Positions 1-11,278 of a stretch of DNA of 64,000 nt are shown piece after piece. The DNA is taken from NCBI RefSeq assembly GCF_002272075.1, contig NZ_NPBJ01000016.1:178106-242105 (forward strand), read 5' to 3'. The DNA comes from Terribacillus saccharophilus (lineage in GTDB: Bacteria; Bacillota; Bacilli; Bacillales; Amphibacillaceae). Position numbers and translations under genes: made by a program. The first letter of the stretch is position 1. Each line of letters begins with the position of its first letter. The notes under the pieces are model-generated. The model did no database searches. It was given only the letters and a program-made list of their open reading frames with translations, and was not told the origin of the DNA.

Positions 1-49
1 CTGATATAGCAGGAAAAATAGAGTTAATAAAGGAAAGGAGTGCATAAGG

Positions 50-274
50 TTGAAACCGAATATGGGAATAATCCAGGCAATGATTCGAATTGCGGCTGGC
101 GTCAGCATGGTCGGGTATGCCACTGCTGCACTTGTCACAAAACCGAAGCAATTAACTGCCCATTTGACTTTGCTGGCAGGCGCCATCAAGATCGCTGAAG
201 GTATTGTGCGCTACTGCCCAAGCATGACTCTGATCAATCAATTTCGCCAAAAACAGGATTCTCAAGGTGAATAA
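50..274 (+). CDS. DUF2892-like small membrane protein
   Basis: This gene encodes a 74-residue hydrophobic protein resembling the DUF2892 (YgaP transmembrane-like) family. The pattern of a Gly/Ala-rich helix around residues 8-30, a short polar turn, and a second helix ending near the motif IVRYCP fits that family. The start is TTG, chosen because AGGAAAGGAG lies nine bases upstream. It converges on purD and is separated from it by a strong hairpin. No enzymatic role is known to me. The family call rests on length and hydrophobic pattern only. Confidence 0.7.
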   Translation: MKPNMGIIQAMIRIAAGVSMVGYATAALVTKPKQLTAHLTLLAGAIKIAEGIVRYCPSMTLINQFRQKQDSQGE

Positions 275-276
275 AA

Positions 277-310
277 AAGAAGAACTGGCCCGTATACCAG
301 TTCTTCTTTC
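277..310. terminator. Bidirectional terminator between the DUF2892 gene and purD
   Basis: A perfect 12-bp stem (AAGAAGAACTGG with its complement) closes an 8-base loop, with A/T-rich flanks on both sides. It sits between two convergent genes, so it can end both transcripts, including the long pur operon. Confidence 0.85.
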
Positions 311-312
311 CT

Positions 313-1566
313 TTATTTCCCGAATCCAATATCAGTCCGATAATGGAAATTTGGATTACTTTTAAAGATGGTAAGTCCTGTTTTGACACTTTCCACCGCA
401 TCCGTACGATTATGGTGTACAGAACCGATGAACAAGATACGTCCTCCGTTCGAAACATAACCTTCCGCCGTTTTTTCCGTACCGGCGTGAATACAGTACA
501 CGTCCTGCGGCAGTTCTGATAAGTCAGGAATCGGAAGCTGCTTGTCATAGCTTCCCGGATAGCCACTTGCAGCAATAACAGTACCTGTAGCATAAGCATC
601 CTTCCACGTCAGCTGAGGATTGTTACCAGCAGTAACATCCCGCATTACTTGCAGCAAATCATTTTCCAACAATGGTAAAATGACCTGTGTTTCAGGATCT
701 CCGAAACGGGCATTGAATTCAATTACTTTCGGTCCGTCTGTTGTTTCAATAAGTCCTGCGTACAAAACACCAGTAAAGGAACGGTCTTCTTTTACAAGTC
801 CAGCAGCAGCAGGCTTCAGAATTCGTTCGATTGCTTCATCAATCACACTTTGCTGCAGATCAGGGATCGGAGCATAGGCACCCATGCCGCCTGTATTCGG
901 TCCTTGGTCATTATCGTAAACGCGCTTATGATCACGAGCAGGCACGAGCGGATAGACATCTTTACCATTCACGAAAGCCATAAGTGAAAATTCCTTACCG
1001 TCAAGGAAATCCTCAATAATAACAAGGCTTCCCGCTTGGCCAAACTGGTTATCGACCAGCATGCTTTCTACAGCTTCATTTGCTTCCTCAACTGTGTTGG
1101 CAACGACAACGCCTTTACCTGCAGCAAGACCATCTGCTTTCACAACAATTGGCGCACCTTTTTTCGCAATATAATCCTTTGCTTTCTCTGCGTCAGAAAA
1201 AGTCTCACTTGCAGCAGTCGGGATAGCATGTACACGCATAAAGCTTTTAGCGTAATCCTTGCTTCCTTCAATCAAAGCAGCTTCCTTCGTAGGTCCGAAT
1301 ACGTTTAGGTTTTCCTGCTGAAAAGCATTGACGACACCTGCAAGCAAAGGAATTTCCGGGCCGACAAATGTCCAGTCGATTTGTTCTTCCTTTGCAAAAT
1401 GGACAAGGTCATCTACAGCTGTTACATCAATTGGCACACAAGTTGCTAAATCGGCTATACCGCCATTACCTGGTGCTGCGTACAATGCCGTTATCTCGGT
1501 ACTTAAAGCTAGCTTTGCGACGATACTATGCTCGCGGCCGCCGCTGCCTATCACAAGAACTTTCAC
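313..1566 (-). CDS. purD: Phosphoribosylamine-glycine ligase
   Basis: PurD joins glycine to 5-phosphoribosylamine using ATP, the second step of IMP synthesis in the cytoplasm. The 417-residue protein begins with the family signature VLVIGSGGREH and carries the ATP-grasp core, including the segment GMGAYAPIPD and the late motif EFNARFGDPETQ. The start is taken as GTG at 1566, because the ribosome site GGGGGAG lies just upstream of it. A longer in-frame TTG start at 1584 would place that site inside the gene. It is the last gene of the pur operon, 18 bases after purH. Confidence 0.96.
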   Translation of the reverse strand: MKVLVIGSGGREHSIVAKLALSTEITALYAAPGNGGIADLATCVPIDVTAVDDLVHFAKEEQIDWTFVGPEIPLLAGVVNAFQQENLNVFGPTKEAALIEGSKDYAKSFMRVHAIPTAASETFSDAEKAKDYIAKKGAPIVVKADGLAAGKGVVVANTVEEANEAVESMLVDNQFGQAGSLVIIEDFLDGKEFSLMAFVNGKDVYPLVPARDHKRVYDNDQGPNTGGMGAYAPIPDLQQSVIDEAIERILKPAAAGLVKEDRSFTGVLYAGLIETTDGPKVIEFNARFGDPETQVILPLLENDLLQVMRDVTAGNNPQLTWKDAYATGTVIAASGYPGSYDKQLPIPDLSELPQDVYCIHAGTEKTAEGYVSNGGRILFIGSVHHNRTDAVESVKTGLTIFKSNPNFHYRTDIGFGK

Positions 1567-1584
1567 AACGTCTCCCCCTGACAA

Positions 1585-3111
1585 TTAGTGCTTAAAGTGG
1601 CGCATATCTGTGTAGACCATGGCAATGTTGTGCGCATTACATACAGCTACAGAATCTTCATCTCGTTTAGATCCGCCTGGCTGGATGACCGCTGTCACGC
1701 CAGCTTTAATAGCTGCTTCTACTGTGTCTGGCATCGGGAAGAAGGCATCCGATGCCAGCACCGCTCCTGCTGCTTTTTCACCAGCTTGTTCCAAGGCAAT
1801 TTTAGCTGCTCCAACTCTATTCATTTGACCTGCACCAACACCGATTGTCTGATCATCTTTTGCGATTACAATCGCATTCGATTTTACATGCTTCACAACT
1901 TTCCAGGCAAAGAGAAGATTTTTCATTTCTTCCTCTGTCGGCTTACGATCAGTCGCTACAGTAAGTTCTGCTTCCGTAATAGCACCTGCATCATAATCCT
2001 GCACAAGCAAACCGCCGCTTACGCTAACGACCTTTTTCGGCTGCTGAATTGCATCTGCAGCAAGCTCCAATAGACGGATGTTTTTCTTCTCTGTCAATAA
2101 AGCCAATGCTTCTTCTGTGAAGCTCGGCGCAATGACAATCTCAAGGAAGATTTCCTTCAGTTGCAATGCCGTATCTTTGTCGACTTCACCATTCAAAGCA
2201 ACAATGCCGCCAAAAATAGATGTCGGATCTGCTTCGAATGCTTTTCGGAAAGCATTCGAAATAGTTTCTCCGATACCAACGCCGCAAGGGTTCATATGTT
2301 TGACTGCTACTGCGGCAGGCTCTTGGAATTCCATGACGATTTCAAGTGCCGCATTGGCATCCTGAATGTTGTTGTAAGAAAGCTCCTTACCATGAAGCTG
2401 CTTTGCATTTGCAATAGAAGCTCCTTTGACGATTGGGTCTTTGTAGAATGCTGCTGCCTGATGCGGGTTTTCTCCATAACGTAAGGATTGAACTTTTTCA
2501 TATGTGAGCGTTAATGTTTCCGTATCATGCTCTTCATTCAATTCGGCAAAATAACTTGCTATCATCGCATCATAATTCGCTGTATGGCGGAAAACCTTAC
2601 CTGCTAATCGGCGTTTTGCTTCATAAGAAAGCTCACCCTGTTGTAAAGCAGACAAAGTTGCGTCGTAATCTTCTGGATCAACTAGAACAGTGACACCAGC
2701 AAAGTTTTTAGCTGCTGAACGAAGCATTGTCGGTCCGCCAATGTCGATGTTTTCAATTGCATCCGCTTCCGTAACGCCTGGTTTTTCAATTGTATTTTTA
2801 AACGGATAGAGATTTACCACGACCAAGTCGATTGGCGTTATGTCACGCTCTTTCAGCTGCTGCATATGGCTTTCATCATCTCTTCTAGCTAACAAACCAC
2901 CGTGAATGGCTGGATGCAGAGTTTTCACACGTCCGTCCATGATTTCATCAAATTTCGTCACGTCAGACACTGCTACAGCTGGAATACCTTCTTCCAGCAG
3001 CTGTTTCAGAGTGCCTCCAGTCGAAATGATGTCATAATTCAATTCTGCTAAACCTTTAGCAAATGGGATGATTCCTGTTTTATCTGATACGCTGATTAAC
3101 GCACGTGGCAT
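1585..3111 (-). CDS. purH: Bifunctional AICAR transformylase/IMP cyclohydrolase
   Basis: PurH performs the last two steps to IMP: formyl transfer from 10-formyl-tetrahydrofolate to AICAR, then ring closure. The N-terminal MGS-like cyclohydrolase domain begins [11 protein letters not shown]. The C-terminal transformylase domain contains [11 protein letters not shown] and the late motif [11 protein letters not shown]. Length is about 508 residues, usual for the family. There are two possible ATG starts. The one at 3120 touches the ribosome site AAAGGA directly, whereas the one at 3111 sits nine bases beyond it, so I prefer 3111. The gene follows purN closely in the operon. Confidence 0.95.
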   Translation of the reverse strand: MPRALISVSDKTGIIPFAKGLAELNYDIISTGGTLKQLLEEGIPAVAVSDVTKFDEIMDGRVKTLHPAIHGGLLARRDDESHMQQLKERDITPIDLVVVNLYPFKNTIEKPGVTEADAIENIDIGGPTMLRSAAKNFAGVTVLVDPEDYDATLSALQQGELSYEAKRRLAGKVFRHTANYDAMIASYFAELNEEHDTETLTLTYEKVQSLRYGENPHQAAAFYKDPIVKGASIANAKQLHGKELSYNNIQDANAALEIVMEFQEPAAVAVKHMNPCGVGIGETISNAFRKAFEADPTSIFGGIVALNGEVDKDTALQLKEIFLEIVIAPSFTEEALALLTEKKNIRLLELAADAIQQPKKVVSVSGGLLVQDYDAGAITEAELTVATDRKPTEEEMKNLLFAWKVVKHVKSNAIVIAKDDQTIGVGAGQMNRVGAAKIALEQAGEKAAGAVLASDAFFPMPDTVEAAIKAGVTAVIQPGGSKRDEDSVAVCNAHNIAMVYTDMRHFKH

Positions 3112-3116
3112 TATAG

Positions 3117-3689
3117 TCATTCCTTTCTATCGCGTTCTTTGAGTATGTACGAAATCGTTTCCGGATAAAGACGGTGCTCAATGGCTTGGATTCGTTGATG
3201 CAATGTGTGATGTGTATCTTCTTCCAGTACTGGAACTGCTTCTTGGGCAATGATGTTTCCCGTATCCATTCCCGCGTCAACGAAATGGATCGTCACGCCG
3301 CTCACTTTCACACCTGCTGACAAAGCCTGCCCAATGGCATCCTTGCCGGCAAATGCAGGCAGGAGCGATGGATGGATGTTCAGGATCCGCTCTGGATATG
3401 CTTCGAGCAGTGTCGGCCCGATCAAACGCATATAACCTGCAAGAAAGATCCATTCTATATGCTTTTCCTGGAGCTTAGTAAGAATAGCTTGTTCATAGGC
3501 TTGTTTATCTTCAAAGGTTTTCGGGTCACAGACAAAAACCTCTGCGTCCCACTCTTTTGCTTTGCTTATAACAGGTGCTTCCGGTTTATCACAAACAAGC
3601 AGCTGGATTGTGCAAGGTAATTCCGAAGCCTGCACAATCGCTTCTGCGTTGCTGCCGCTGCCAGATGCAAAAATAGCAGCTGAAATCAT
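3117..3689 (-). CDS. purN: Phosphoribosylglycinamide formyltransferase
   Basis: PurN transfers a formyl group from 10-formyl-tetrahydrofolate to GAR in step three of purine synthesis. The 190-residue protein opens with the phosphate-binding loop [12 protein letters not shown] and has the active-site segment [17 protein letters not shown]. The following [13 protein letters not shown] matches the formyltransferase fold, with its catalytic Asp. Its start overlaps the purM stop by four bases (ATGA), a sign of translational coupling. Length is normal. Confidence 0.96.
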   Translation of the reverse strand: MISAAIFASGSGSNAEAIVQASELPCTIQLLVCDKPEAPVISKAKEWDAEVFVCDPKTFEDKQAYEQAILTKLQEKHIEWIFLAGYMRLIGPTLLEAYPERILNIHPSLLPAFAGKDAIGQALSAGVKVSGVTIHFVDAGMDTGNIIAQEAVPVLEEDTHHTLHQRIQAIEHRLYPETISYILKERDRKE

Positions 3690-4711
3690 GCGGTAAACTC
3701 CACGCCTGTCTTATCCGTTACTTCACCAATGATCCAGGCTCTCTCGCCTGCTTCTTGCAGGATTGTCATCGTCTCTGCCGCTTCTTCCTGAGATACGATT
3801 AGTGCCATGCCGATTCCTGTATTGAAGACACCGAGCATATCCTCGAAGACTAGCTGTGCTTTTTCCATTAGGAATTCATAGACAGCCGGCAGCTCCCAGC
3901 TTCCAGTCTGAATGCGAACACCTAGATCCTCGGGCACTGCGCGCGGCAGGTTCTCATAGAAGCCGCCGCCAGTAATATGAGAGATACCATGAATATCGAT
4001 TTTCTCTTGGACAGCACGCACTGCTTTCGAGTAAATTTTGGTCGGCTCAAGCAAGATTTCTCCTAAAGGACGATCAAATGGTGCGTACACCTCGTCCAGG
4101 CTCAGTCCATGCTGATCGATCAGACGTCGCACGAGGGAGAAGCCATTGGAATGCAGGCCACTTGAAGCAATACCGATAATGCTATCTCCTGCTTTAACAT
4201 CTGCACCACTAATTAGCTTTGACTTTTCTCCGATACCAACGACAAATCCAGCTAAATCATATTCTTCTGCTCCGTACATACCTGGCATTTCAGCTGTCTC
4301 GCCCCCTATCAACGCCGCACCTGCTTCGACACAGCCATCAGCAATACCTTTCACGATCTGCTCGATCTTCTCCGGTTCATTTTTGCCGCAGGCAATGTAA
4401 TCAAGGAAGAACAACGCTTGTGCGCCTTGAGCGATGATATCATTCACACACATAGCGACAAGGTCGATTCCGACTGTATCATGCTGATCCATATCAATAG
4501 CAAGCTTCAGCTTCGTCCCAACTCCATCCGTTCCGGAAACAAGCACCGGTTCTTTATAAGAGAAAGACGACAAGTCGAACAGTCCGGCAAACGCGCCGAC
4601 ACCGCCGATCACTTCCGGACGGTTCGTACGGTTGATATGTTTTTTCATTAAATCTACTGCGCGATAGCCTGCTTCGACATCCACGCCGGCTTGTTTGTAA
4701 AGTTCGCTCAT
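3686..4711 (-). CDS. purM: Phosphoribosylformylglycinamidine cyclo-ligase
   Basis: PurM closes the imidazole ring of FGAM to give AIR with ATP, step five of the pathway. The 341-residue protein starts [11 protein letters not shown] and contains the AIR-synthase motifs [12 protein letters not shown] and [11 protein letters not shown], plus [12 protein letters not shown] near residue 250. The start at 4711 is preferred because TAGGAGGG lies just upstream, overlapping the purF stop codon. A longer open frame running into purF is not credible. The protein is a paralogous fold to PurL. Confidence 0.96.
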   Translation of the reverse strand: MSELYKQAGVDVEAGYRAVDLMKKHINRTNRPEVIGGVGAFAGLFDLSSFSYKEPVLVSGTDGVGTKLKLAIDMDQHDTVGIDLVAMCVNDIIAQGAQALFFLDYIACGKNEPEKIEQIVKGIADGCVEAGAALIGGETAEMPGMYGAEEYDLAGFVVGIGEKSKLISGADVKAGDSIIGIASSGLHSNGFSLVRRLIDQHGLSLDEVYAPFDRPLGEILLEPTKIYSKAVRAVQEKIDIHGISHITGGGFYENLPRAVPEDLGVRIQTGSWELPAVYEFLMEKAQLVFEDMLGVFNTGIGMALIVSQEEAAETMTILQEAGERAWIIGEVTDKTGVEFTA

Positions 4712-4721
4712 GCTTGCCCTC

Positions 4722-6134
4722 CTAACATTTATACGCCGGAAGTACTGTATCCGGATAGATTTCAGTTGGATAGTTTCCTGTAAAGCATGCTTTGCAAATA
4801 CCATGTGTCATCGTGTCGTTGTCTCCGACGATGCAATCTTCCAGACCTTCGACAGTCAAGAAAGACAGGGAATCTGCTTCAATCAGCTCCCGCATCTCCT
4901 CAATGCTGTGGTTAGCAGCAATGAGCTCAGATGTTGTCGATGTATCAATACCGTAGAAGCACGGATTTTGAATCGGAGGAGAAGCGATTCGCACGTGCAC
5001 TTCTGTTGCACCCGCTTCTTTCAGCATCCGGACGATCCGTTTGCTTGTCGTCCCGCGCACGATAGAATCATCGACCATAACTACGCGTTTACCTTCGACA
5101 ATCCCGCGTACAGCCGAAAGCTTCATTTTGACGCCTTGTTCACGAAGCTCCTGCGAAGGCTGGATAAAAGTACGGCCGACATAACGGTTTTTAATTAAAC
5201 CAAGCTCGTATGGAATGCCAGAAGCCTCGGAAAATCCGATAGCGGCAGAAATACTTGAATCAGGTACACCTGTTACAACATCTGCTTCAATTGGAGCTTC
5301 CTGTGCGAGCATTTTACCTGTTTTTTTACGGGAAGCATGAACATTCTGGCCGTTCAAATTAGAATCTGGACGGGAGAAGTACACATACTCCATGGAACAA
5401 AGCGATCTTTCAAGAGTGGAAGAAAAACGCTGCGTATGAAGACCAGCATCGCTGATCGTTATCAATTCGCCTGGCTCCACTTCACGTACATATTCCGCAC
5501 CTGTTACATCAAAAGCACACGTTTCAGAGGAAACTACCCAAGCGTCACCAAGACGACCAAGTGACAACGGACGCAATCCCTTCGGATCGACTGCCACAAA
5601 CAGCTGCGTTTCGGTAAGGATTGTAAGGCTATACGCGCCCTTGACCATGCTGAGTGCTGATTTGATTGCATCTTCCAATTCTATCTGCCCGCTCCGTTTG
5701 ATCAAGTGGGCGATCACTTCTGTATCAGAGGATGTTTGCAAAATGCTTCCCTGTGCTTCCAGCTGCTGTTTCAGTCCGTATGCATTGACGAGGTTTCCAT
5801 TATGCGCGATTGCCAGACTATCTTTCTGGGAGCGGAACAGCAATGGCTGTACGTTCTCATAGCCTCCTCCGCCAGCAGTAGCATAGCGGACATGACCGAT
5901 AGCAGCATCGCCGTTCAGCTTGTTGAATTGTCCTTCCGAAAATACATCATTGATCAGACCGATTCCTTTATGCAAATGAAGGTTTTCCCGATCAGTCGTG
6001 ACAATACCTGCTCCCTCCTGCCCGCGGTGCTGCAGGGCATGAAGGCCATAGTACGTTACTTCTGCCGCTTTCTCATGTCCCCAAATCGCAAAGACGCCGC
6101 ATTCCTCATTCAAGCCTTTGATTTCAGCAAGCAT
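4722..6134 (-). CDS. purF: Amidophosphoribosyltransferase
   Basis: PurF makes phosphoribosylamine from PRPP and glutamine, the committed step of the pathway. The 470-residue protein starts [15 protein letters not shown]. As in B. subtilis, the 11-residue propeptide should be removed to expose the catalytic Cys at residue 12. The PRPP-binding signature [13 protein letters not shown] lies near residue 350. Cysteines such as those in FYGIDTS and GICKACFTG, at positions typical of the 4Fe-4S-containing type, are present. The start at 6134 follows GGAAAGGAGC. It overlaps the end of purL by 25 bases. Confidence 0.97.
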   Translation of the reverse strand: MLAEIKGLNEECGVFAIWGHEKAAEVTYYGLHALQHRGQEGAGIVTTDRENLHLHKGIGLINDVFSEGQFNKLNGDAAIGHVRYATAGGGGYENVQPLLFRSQKDSLAIAHNGNLVNAYGLKQQLEAQGSILQTSSDTEVIAHLIKRSGQIELEDAIKSALSMVKGAYSLTILTETQLFVAVDPKGLRPLSLGRLGDAWVVSSETCAFDVTGAEYVREVEPGELITISDAGLHTQRFSSTLERSLCSMEYVYFSRPDSNLNGQNVHASRKKTGKMLAQEAPIEADVVTGVPDSSISAAIGFSEASGIPYELGLIKNRYVGRTFIQPSQELREQGVKMKLSAVRGIVEGKRVVMVDDSIVRGTTSKRIVRMLKEAGATEVHVRIASPPIQNPCFYGIDTSTTSELIAANHSIEEMRELIEADSLSFLTVEGLEDCIVGDNDTMTHGICKACFTGNYPTEIYPDTVLPAYKC

Positions 6135-8332
6135 GGGATAGCTCCTTTCCAAAGTGCCTCGAGTGTTGGTACTGCTTCTGAGATGATAGATTGCCCGTCT
6201 TGTTCTACAGCAAGCTCTGCTTCTTCTGTAACCAAACCTATTTGCTTCGCTCCTGGGACTGCCTGTTCAAAAGCTGCCTGGTTTTCTGAAGAAACTGTCA
6301 AAAGAAAGCGTGACTGTGATTCACTGAAAAGCGCTGCCGTCACATCACCGTCGATTGTTACTTTTGCGCCAAGCTCTGTACCAAACAGGCTTTCCGCCAA
6401 TGCAACACCAAGTCCGCCCTCTGCAAGGTCATGCGCAGACGCCACAAACCCTTGCTGGATGCTAGCTAGAACTGCTTGTTGATTGCTTGCTTCCACATCT
6501 AGATCGATAGCAGGTGCTTTGCCGTAATAACGTCCTTCGAGCACATTCTGCAGCTCGCTTCCGCCGAATTCAGCCTTCGTTTCACCTAGTAAATAAATAG
6601 CATCGCCAGCTTGTTTGAATTGGCTTGTCGTTACATGTGCCAAGTTCTCTACTAAGCCAACCATTCCGACAATCGGTGTCGGGAAAATCGCTTGCTGGTT
6701 GGATTCATTGTAAAGCGATACGTTACCACTGATAACTGGCGTTTCCAAAGCTAGACATGCGGCGCTCATACCATCGACGCTCTTTTCCATTTGCCAGAAA
6801 TTCTCTGGTTTATCCGGGTTTCCGAAGTTCAAGCCGTCTGTCAGTGCAAGCGGCTTCGCACCAGAGCTGATGATATTTCGAGCTGCTTCAGCCACGGCAA
6901 TTTTGCCGCCGGTTTCTGGATCCAAGTAGATATAGCGGGAGTTACAATCTGTCGTCATCGCTATTGCTTTCTCTGTTCCTCGCACACGCACGATTGCAGC
7001 ATCACTTCCAGGTGCGACTACTGTACTTGCACCAACCATGGAATCATATTGATCATAAACATATTCCTTGCTGGCAATTGTCGGCTGCTGCAAAAGCTGC
7101 TTCAGCATCGCTGCATGGTTCATGACAGCTGGAGTATAATCTATAGTTTGGAATTCTGTGTAATAGCCAGGTACCTTTGATTCTTTGTAATATACCGGTG
7201 CATCTTCTGCTAGGCTGTCAACTGGAATTTCTGCTGCAACTTCACCGTGATGTAAAAGACGGAACTGCTTATCATCCGTTACAGTACCTACAGCAACAGC
7301 TTGTAGTCCGTATTTTTCGAATACTTCGATGATGCCCTGCTCTTGGCCTTTCTTCACGACAAGCAGCATACGCTCCTGAGATTCGGAAAGCATCAATTCA
7401 TATGGTGTCATATGCTGTTCACGCTGCGGAACAAGGTCAAGGTTCATTTCCATACCCATACCAGCTTTACTTGCCATTTCACTTGCACTAGATGTCAAAC
7501 CAGCTGCGCCCATATCCTGGATACCGACAAGCGCTTCATGCTGAATCACTTCCAAGCATGCTTCGATCAAAAGTTTTTCCATGAATGGATCTCCGACCTG
7601 TACGGAAGGACGTTTTGATTCGGATTCTTCACTCAAATCTTCTGATGCAAACGTCGCACCATGGATACCATCACGGCCAGTCGGAGCACCTGCGTAGATA
7701 ACGGTATTACCGACACCAGCAGCAATCCCTTTTTGAATATCCTTTTGGTCGATCAAACCAACACACATCGCATTTACAAGCGGGTTGCCTTCGTAGCTGT
7801 CATCAAACTGGATCTCGCCGCCAACAGTCGGAACACCGACACAGTTTCCGTATCCAGCAATACCGTGGACAACTTCCTCAAGCAAATATTTAACACGCGG
7901 TGTAGTCAGGTTGCCGAAACGCAAACTATTCAACAGCGCAATTGGTCGAGCTCCCATAGAGAATACGTCACGAATGATACCGCCGACACCTGTAGCTGCA
8001 CCTTGGTAAGGCTCGACAGCAGACGGGTGATTATGACTCTCGATCTTGAACACAACCGCTTTGTCATCCCCGATATCAACGATTCCGGCACCTTCACCTG
8101 GTCCTTGCAGGACATGCGGACCCTCCGTCGGGAATTTACGCAATAATGGCTTGGATGTTTTGTAGCTGCAATGCTCTGACCACATAACCGAGAAAATGCC
8201 TGTTTCCGTAAAATTCGGCTGTCTGCCAAGGATATTCTTAACAGATTGAAATTCCTCATCTGTCAAACCCATATCCCGATACAGACGGTCTTGTTCGATT
8301 TTTTCCGGACTGATTTCAGCTTGTTGTAACAT
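6110..8332 (-). CDS. purL: Phosphoribosylformylglycinamidine synthase subunit PurL
   Basis: This is the small-type PurL (740 residues), which with PurQ and PurS converts FGAR to FGAM using ATP and glutamine-derived ammonia. Recognised motifs include [14 protein letters not shown] near residue 45, [16 protein letters not shown] and [13 protein letters not shown]. The start at 8332 is supported by GGAGGG seven bases upstream. A longer frame into purQ is rejected. The gene overlaps purQ by 17 bases, and separate purS and purQ genes confirm the three-subunit Gram-positive arrangement. Confidence 0.97.
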   Translation of the reverse strand: MLQQAEISPEKIEQDRLYRDMGLTDEEFQSVKNILGRQPNFTETGIFSVMWSEHCSYKTSKPLLRKFPTEGPHVLQGPGEGAGIVDIGDDKAVVFKIESHNHPSAVEPYQGAATGVGGIIRDVFSMGARPIALLNSLRFGNLTTPRVKYLLEEVVHGIAGYGNCVGVPTVGGEIQFDDSYEGNPLVNAMCVGLIDQKDIQKGIAAGVGNTVIYAGAPTGRDGIHGATFASEDLSEESESKRPSVQVGDPFMEKLLIEACLEVIQHEALVGIQDMGAAGLTSSASEMASKAGMGMEMNLDLVPQREQHMTPYELMLSESQERMLLVVKKGQEQGIIEVFEKYGLQAVAVGTVTDDKQFRLLHHGEVAAEIPVDSLAEDAPVYYKESKVPGYYTEFQTIDYTPAVMNHAAMLKQLLQQPTIASKEYVYDQYDSMVGASTVVAPGSDAAIVRVRGTEKAIAMTTDCNSRYIYLDPETGGKIAVAEAARNIISSGAKPLALTDGLNFGNPDKPENFWQMEKSVDGMSAACLALETPVISGNVSLYNESNQQAIFPTPIVGMVGLVENLAHVTTSQFKQAGDAIYLLGETKAEFGGSELQNVLEGRYYGKAPAIDLDVEASNQQAVLASIQQGFVASAHDLAEGGLGVALAESLFGTELGAKVTIDGDVTAALFSESQSRFLLTVSSENQAAFEQAVPGAKQIGLVTEEAELAVEQDGQSIISEAVPTLEALWKGAIPCLLKSKA

Positions 8333-8999
8333 ACATTTCCCTCCAGTGTTGTAGTACGGATTGGAACATTGCCAGCCCATCACTTGAACCGAGCAGATCC
8401 TCAACAGCTCGTTCCGGATGCGGCATCATACCTAGCACATTACCTGCTTTATTGACGATCCCGGCTATATCAAACCGAGAACCGTTCGGATTGTTCTTGT
8501 AAGTAAAAACAATCTGATTATTTTGCTTCAACTCTTCCAGTGTTGCATCGTCGCAGTAGTAATTTCCTTCACCGTGAGCGATTGGAATTTGAATTTGCTG
8601 GCCTTTCTCATAGCCGCTTGTGAACATCGTATCGTCTCTTTCGACAACGAGTGTCTCATAATGGCACATGAACTTCAGCTTTTCATTTCGCAGCATTGCA
8701 CCTGGCAGCAAGCCTGTTTCCAATAAAATCTGGAAGCCATTGCACACACCAAGGACTGGTGTACCAGCTTCAGCTTTAAGCTTGATTTGGTTCAAGACAT
8801 TGGAGACAGATGCGATCGCGCCGGAGCGAAGATAATCACCGTAGCTGAATCCCCCTGGAAGCAAGATAGCATCATAGTCTGCCAGATTCGCATTTTCATA
8901 CCATACTAGATCGACTTCTTCTCCTAAACCGTCCTTGACCGCATGGTACATATCCCGGTCACAGTTGGAGCCTGGAAAAACGATGACAGCAAATTTCAC
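8316..8999 (-). CDS. purQ: Phosphoribosylformylglycinamidine synthase glutaminase subunit
   Basis: PurQ is the class I glutamine amidotransferase subunit that supplies ammonia to PurL. The 227-residue protein opens [14 protein letters not shown] and has the nucleophile motif [11 protein letters not shown] near residue 87, with the partner residues in [10 protein letters not shown] near residue 195. The oxyanion segment [13 protein letters not shown] is intact. It overlaps purS by four bases and purL by 17, indicating coupled translation and fixed subunit stoichiometry. Confidence 0.97.
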   Translation of the reverse strand: MKFAVIVFPGSNCDRDMYHAVKDGLGEEVDLVWYENANLADYDAILLPGGFSYGDYLRSGAIASVSNVLNQIKLKAEAGTPVLGVCNGFQILLETGLLPGAMLRNEKLKFMCHYETLVVERDDTMFTSGYEKGQQIQIPIAHGEGNYYCDDATLEELKQNNQIVFTYKNNPNGSRFDIAGIVNKAGNVLGMMPHPERAVEDLLGSSDGLAMFQSVLQHWREMYVTTS

Positions 9000-9247
9000 G
9001 AGCGTATGCCCTCCTCGACTGTATAGCTGTATTCCTCCATGACAGGGTTGGCAAGAAGCTTATCACACATACGCTGTACTTCCAGCGCGACATCAGCTTC
9101 ATCCGGCAGCGTCATTTCGATGTACTTACCGACACGAGTTTCTGCTACATCTGGGAATCCATTCGCCTGCAATGCTTCCTGAACAGCCTTACCTTGCGGG
9201 TCTAAAACCCCTTCTTTCAGTGTGATAAAGATTTTTACCTTTTTCAT
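8996..9247 (-). CDS. purS: Phosphoribosylformylglycinamidine synthase subunit PurS
   Basis: PurS is the small structural subunit (83 residues) that bridges PurQ and PurL and helps channel ammonia. The sequence [19 protein letters not shown] and the later GKYIEM are diagnostic for the family. It sits between purC and purQ with four-base overlaps on both sides, as in B. subtilis, where the gene was formerly called yexA. Confidence 0.96.
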   Translation of the reverse strand: MKKVKIFITLKEGVLDPQGKAVQEALQANGFPDVAETRVGKYIEMTLPDEADVALEVQRMCDKLLANPVMEEYSYTVEEGIRS

Positions 9248-9957
9248 TTTGCTGCCTCCAGTCGATTTAAGATTGCATCATATACGTCGATCAAGCTACC
9301 AAGGTCTTCTCGGAATACATCCTTGTCCATCTTGCCGCCATTCTCCTTATCCCAAAGCCGGCATGTATCTGGGGAAATTTCATCTGATAGAATGATGGAG
9401 CCGTCTTGATCACGGCCAAATTCTAGTTTGAAATCAACCAGCTGCAGGCCGACTCTATCGAAGAACGTCTGCAGCTGCTGGTTGACTTCCAATGCTGCTT
9501 GTTTAATGAAGGCAAGCTCCTCCTCATTCACATCCGTCAGCAGTAATGCGTGTGCATCATTGATGATCGGATCATCCAAGCTATCATCCTTATAGTAAAG
9601 CTCTGTCAAAACGGGTTGGAAAACTGTCTTTTCCGGAATACCAAGCCTTCTTGTAATGCTTCCTGCTGCAACATTCCGAACGACTACTTCAAGCGGTACA
9701 ATCGTCGTCTTCTTTACTAGCTGCTCCGTTTCACTGAGCGGCTTGATAAAGTGCGAGGATATGCCCTGCTCTTTCAAGTACTCGAAGATATGGGTAGAGA
9801 TAAGATTGTTGTAACGGCCTTTTCCTTCAAAGCTTGCTTTCTTCTTACCATTAAATGCTGTTGCATCATTTTTATAAGACAGCACGAGCTCTTGCTCATT
9901 TTCGGCTGATTGAAACACTTGCTTGGCTTTTCCTTCGTACAGCAATTTTCCTCTCAC
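9244..9957 (-). CDS. purC: SAICAR synthetase
   Basis: PurC ligates aspartate to CAIR with ATP to give SAICAR. The 237-residue protein has the family start LLYEGKAKQVF, the segment NDATAFNGKKKASFEGKG, and the signature LVDFKLEFGRD with DEISPDTCRLWD downstream. The GTG start at 9957 is chosen because GGGGTGGAG lies upstream at workable spacing. An in-frame TTG at 9978 has no ribosome site. It lies 25 bases after purB. Confidence 0.94.
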   Translation of the reverse strand: MRGKLLYEGKAKQVFQSAENEQELVLSYKNDATAFNGKKKASFEGKGRYNNLISTHIFEYLKEQGISSHFIKPLSETEQLVKKTTIVPLEVVVRNVAAGSITRRLGIPEKTVFQPVLTELYYKDDSLDDPIINDAHALLLTDVNEEELAFIKQAALEVNQQLQTFFDRVGLQLVDFKLEFGRDQDGSIILSDEISPDTCRLWDKENGGKMDKDVFREDLGSLIDVYDAILNRLEAAK

Positions 9958-9982
9958 GTTCTCCACCCCGTTTGTCAAAGTA

Positions 9983-11278
9983 TTATTCTAATCCTATCTT
10001 ATGGAAAATCTGATCTACATTCTTCAAGTGGTACGTATAGTCGAAGCAGTCATCAATTTCTTCCTGGCTAAGGAATGCAGAGATTTCTGTTGTTGCTTCG
10101 ATAAGCTGCTTGAACTGTGTTTCTGTTTCCCATGCTTCCATCGCTTTCGGCTGAACGATATCATACGCCTGCTCACGGCTCATGCCTTTATCGATTAGCG
10201 CAAGTAGTACACGCTGGGAGAAGATAACGCCGTATGTGCGATCGATATTACGCTTCATGTTTTCCGGGAAGACCGTCAAATTCTTCACGATGTTAGAGAA
10301 GCGGCTCAGCATATAATCTAGCGCGATTGTCGCATCCGGCAAGATGACACGTTCGGCAGATGAATGAGAGATATCGCGTTCATGCCAAAGGGCAACGTTC
10401 TCGTAAGCTGTGACCATGTGTCCGCGGATCAGACGGGACATGCCGACCATATTCTCAGATCCAATCGGATTACGTTTATGAGGCATCGCAGAAGAACCTT
10501 TTTGGCCTTTAGCGAAGAACTCTTCCACTTCACGCGTTTCTGTTTTTTGAAGACCGCGGATTTCAGTCGCGAATTTCTCGATGCTAGTTGCAATCAATGC
10601 CAATGTGCCCATGTATTGTGCATGGCGGTCACGCTGCAATGTTTGCGTGGATACTGGTGCTGGCTTCAAGCCTAGCTTTTTAGTGACATATTTCTCCACA
10701 TACGGATCGATATTCGCATATGTACCGACCGCACCGGAAAGCTTGCCGTATTGGATCGTATCAGCAGCAGCGTCAAATCGCTCCAGATTACGTTTCATTT
10801 CTTCATACCATAATGCCATTTTCAAACCGAAAGTCGTTGGCTCAGCATGAACGCCATGTGTACGTCCCATCATGACCGTATGCTTATGTTCCTTCGCTTT
10901 CGCTTCCAAAATCTCGATGAAATTGACGATGCCTTTGCGAATGATTTGGTTCGCCTGCAGCAAAAGATATGATAAAGCTGTATCGACTACATCTGTGGAT
11001 GTCAGGCCGTAATGCACCCATTTGCGTTCTTCGCCCAATGTCTCGGATACTGCGCGAGTGAAAGCAACAACATCATGACGTGTCTCCTGCTCGATTTCCA
11101 AAATACGATTAATATCGAAGGATGCATTTTCACGCAATGCTTTTACATCTGATTCAGGGATGATGCCTAGATCACTCCATGCTTCACATGCCAAGATCTC
11201 GACTTCAAGCCACGCCTTGTATTTATTTTCATCCGTCCAAATGTTGCCCATTTCTTCTCTTGTATAACGTTCAATCAT
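9983..11278 (-). CDS. purB: Adenylosuccinate lyase
   Basis: PurB removes fumarate from SAICAR in the purine pathway and from adenylosuccinate on the way to AMP. The 431-residue protein has the fumarase/aspartase superfamily signature [11 protein letters not shown] near residue 263. It also has the catalytic region [12 protein letters not shown] near residue 140 and the helix motif [13 protein letters not shown]. Its start overlaps the purK stop by four bases. Length and motifs are complete. Confidence 0.97.
   Translation of the reverse strand: MIERYTREEMGNIWTDENKYKAWLEVEILACEAWSDLGIIPESDVKALRENASFDINRILEIEQETRHDVVAFTRAVSETLGEERKWVHYGLTSTDVVDTALSYLLLQANQIIRKGIVNFIEILEAKAKEHKHTVMMGRTHGVHAEPTTFGLKMALWYEEMKRNLERFDAAADTIQYGKLSGAVGTYANIDPYVEKYVTKKLGLKPAPVSTQTLQRDRHAQYMGTLALIATSIEKFATEIRGLQKTETREVEEFFAKGQKGSSAMPHKRNPIGSENMVGMSRLIRGHMVTAYENVALWHERDISHSSAERVILPDATIALDYMLSRFSNIVKNLTVFPENMKRNIDRTYGVIFSQRVLLALIDKGMSREQAYDIVQPKAMEAWETETQFKQLIEATTEISAFLSQEEIDDCFDYTYHLKNVDQIFHKIGLE

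Noticed and set aside
1588..2073. 161-codon and other long open frames opposite purH, purL and purF
   Set aside because: They are antisense shadows of well-recognised purine genes, with no ribosome sites or family motifs.
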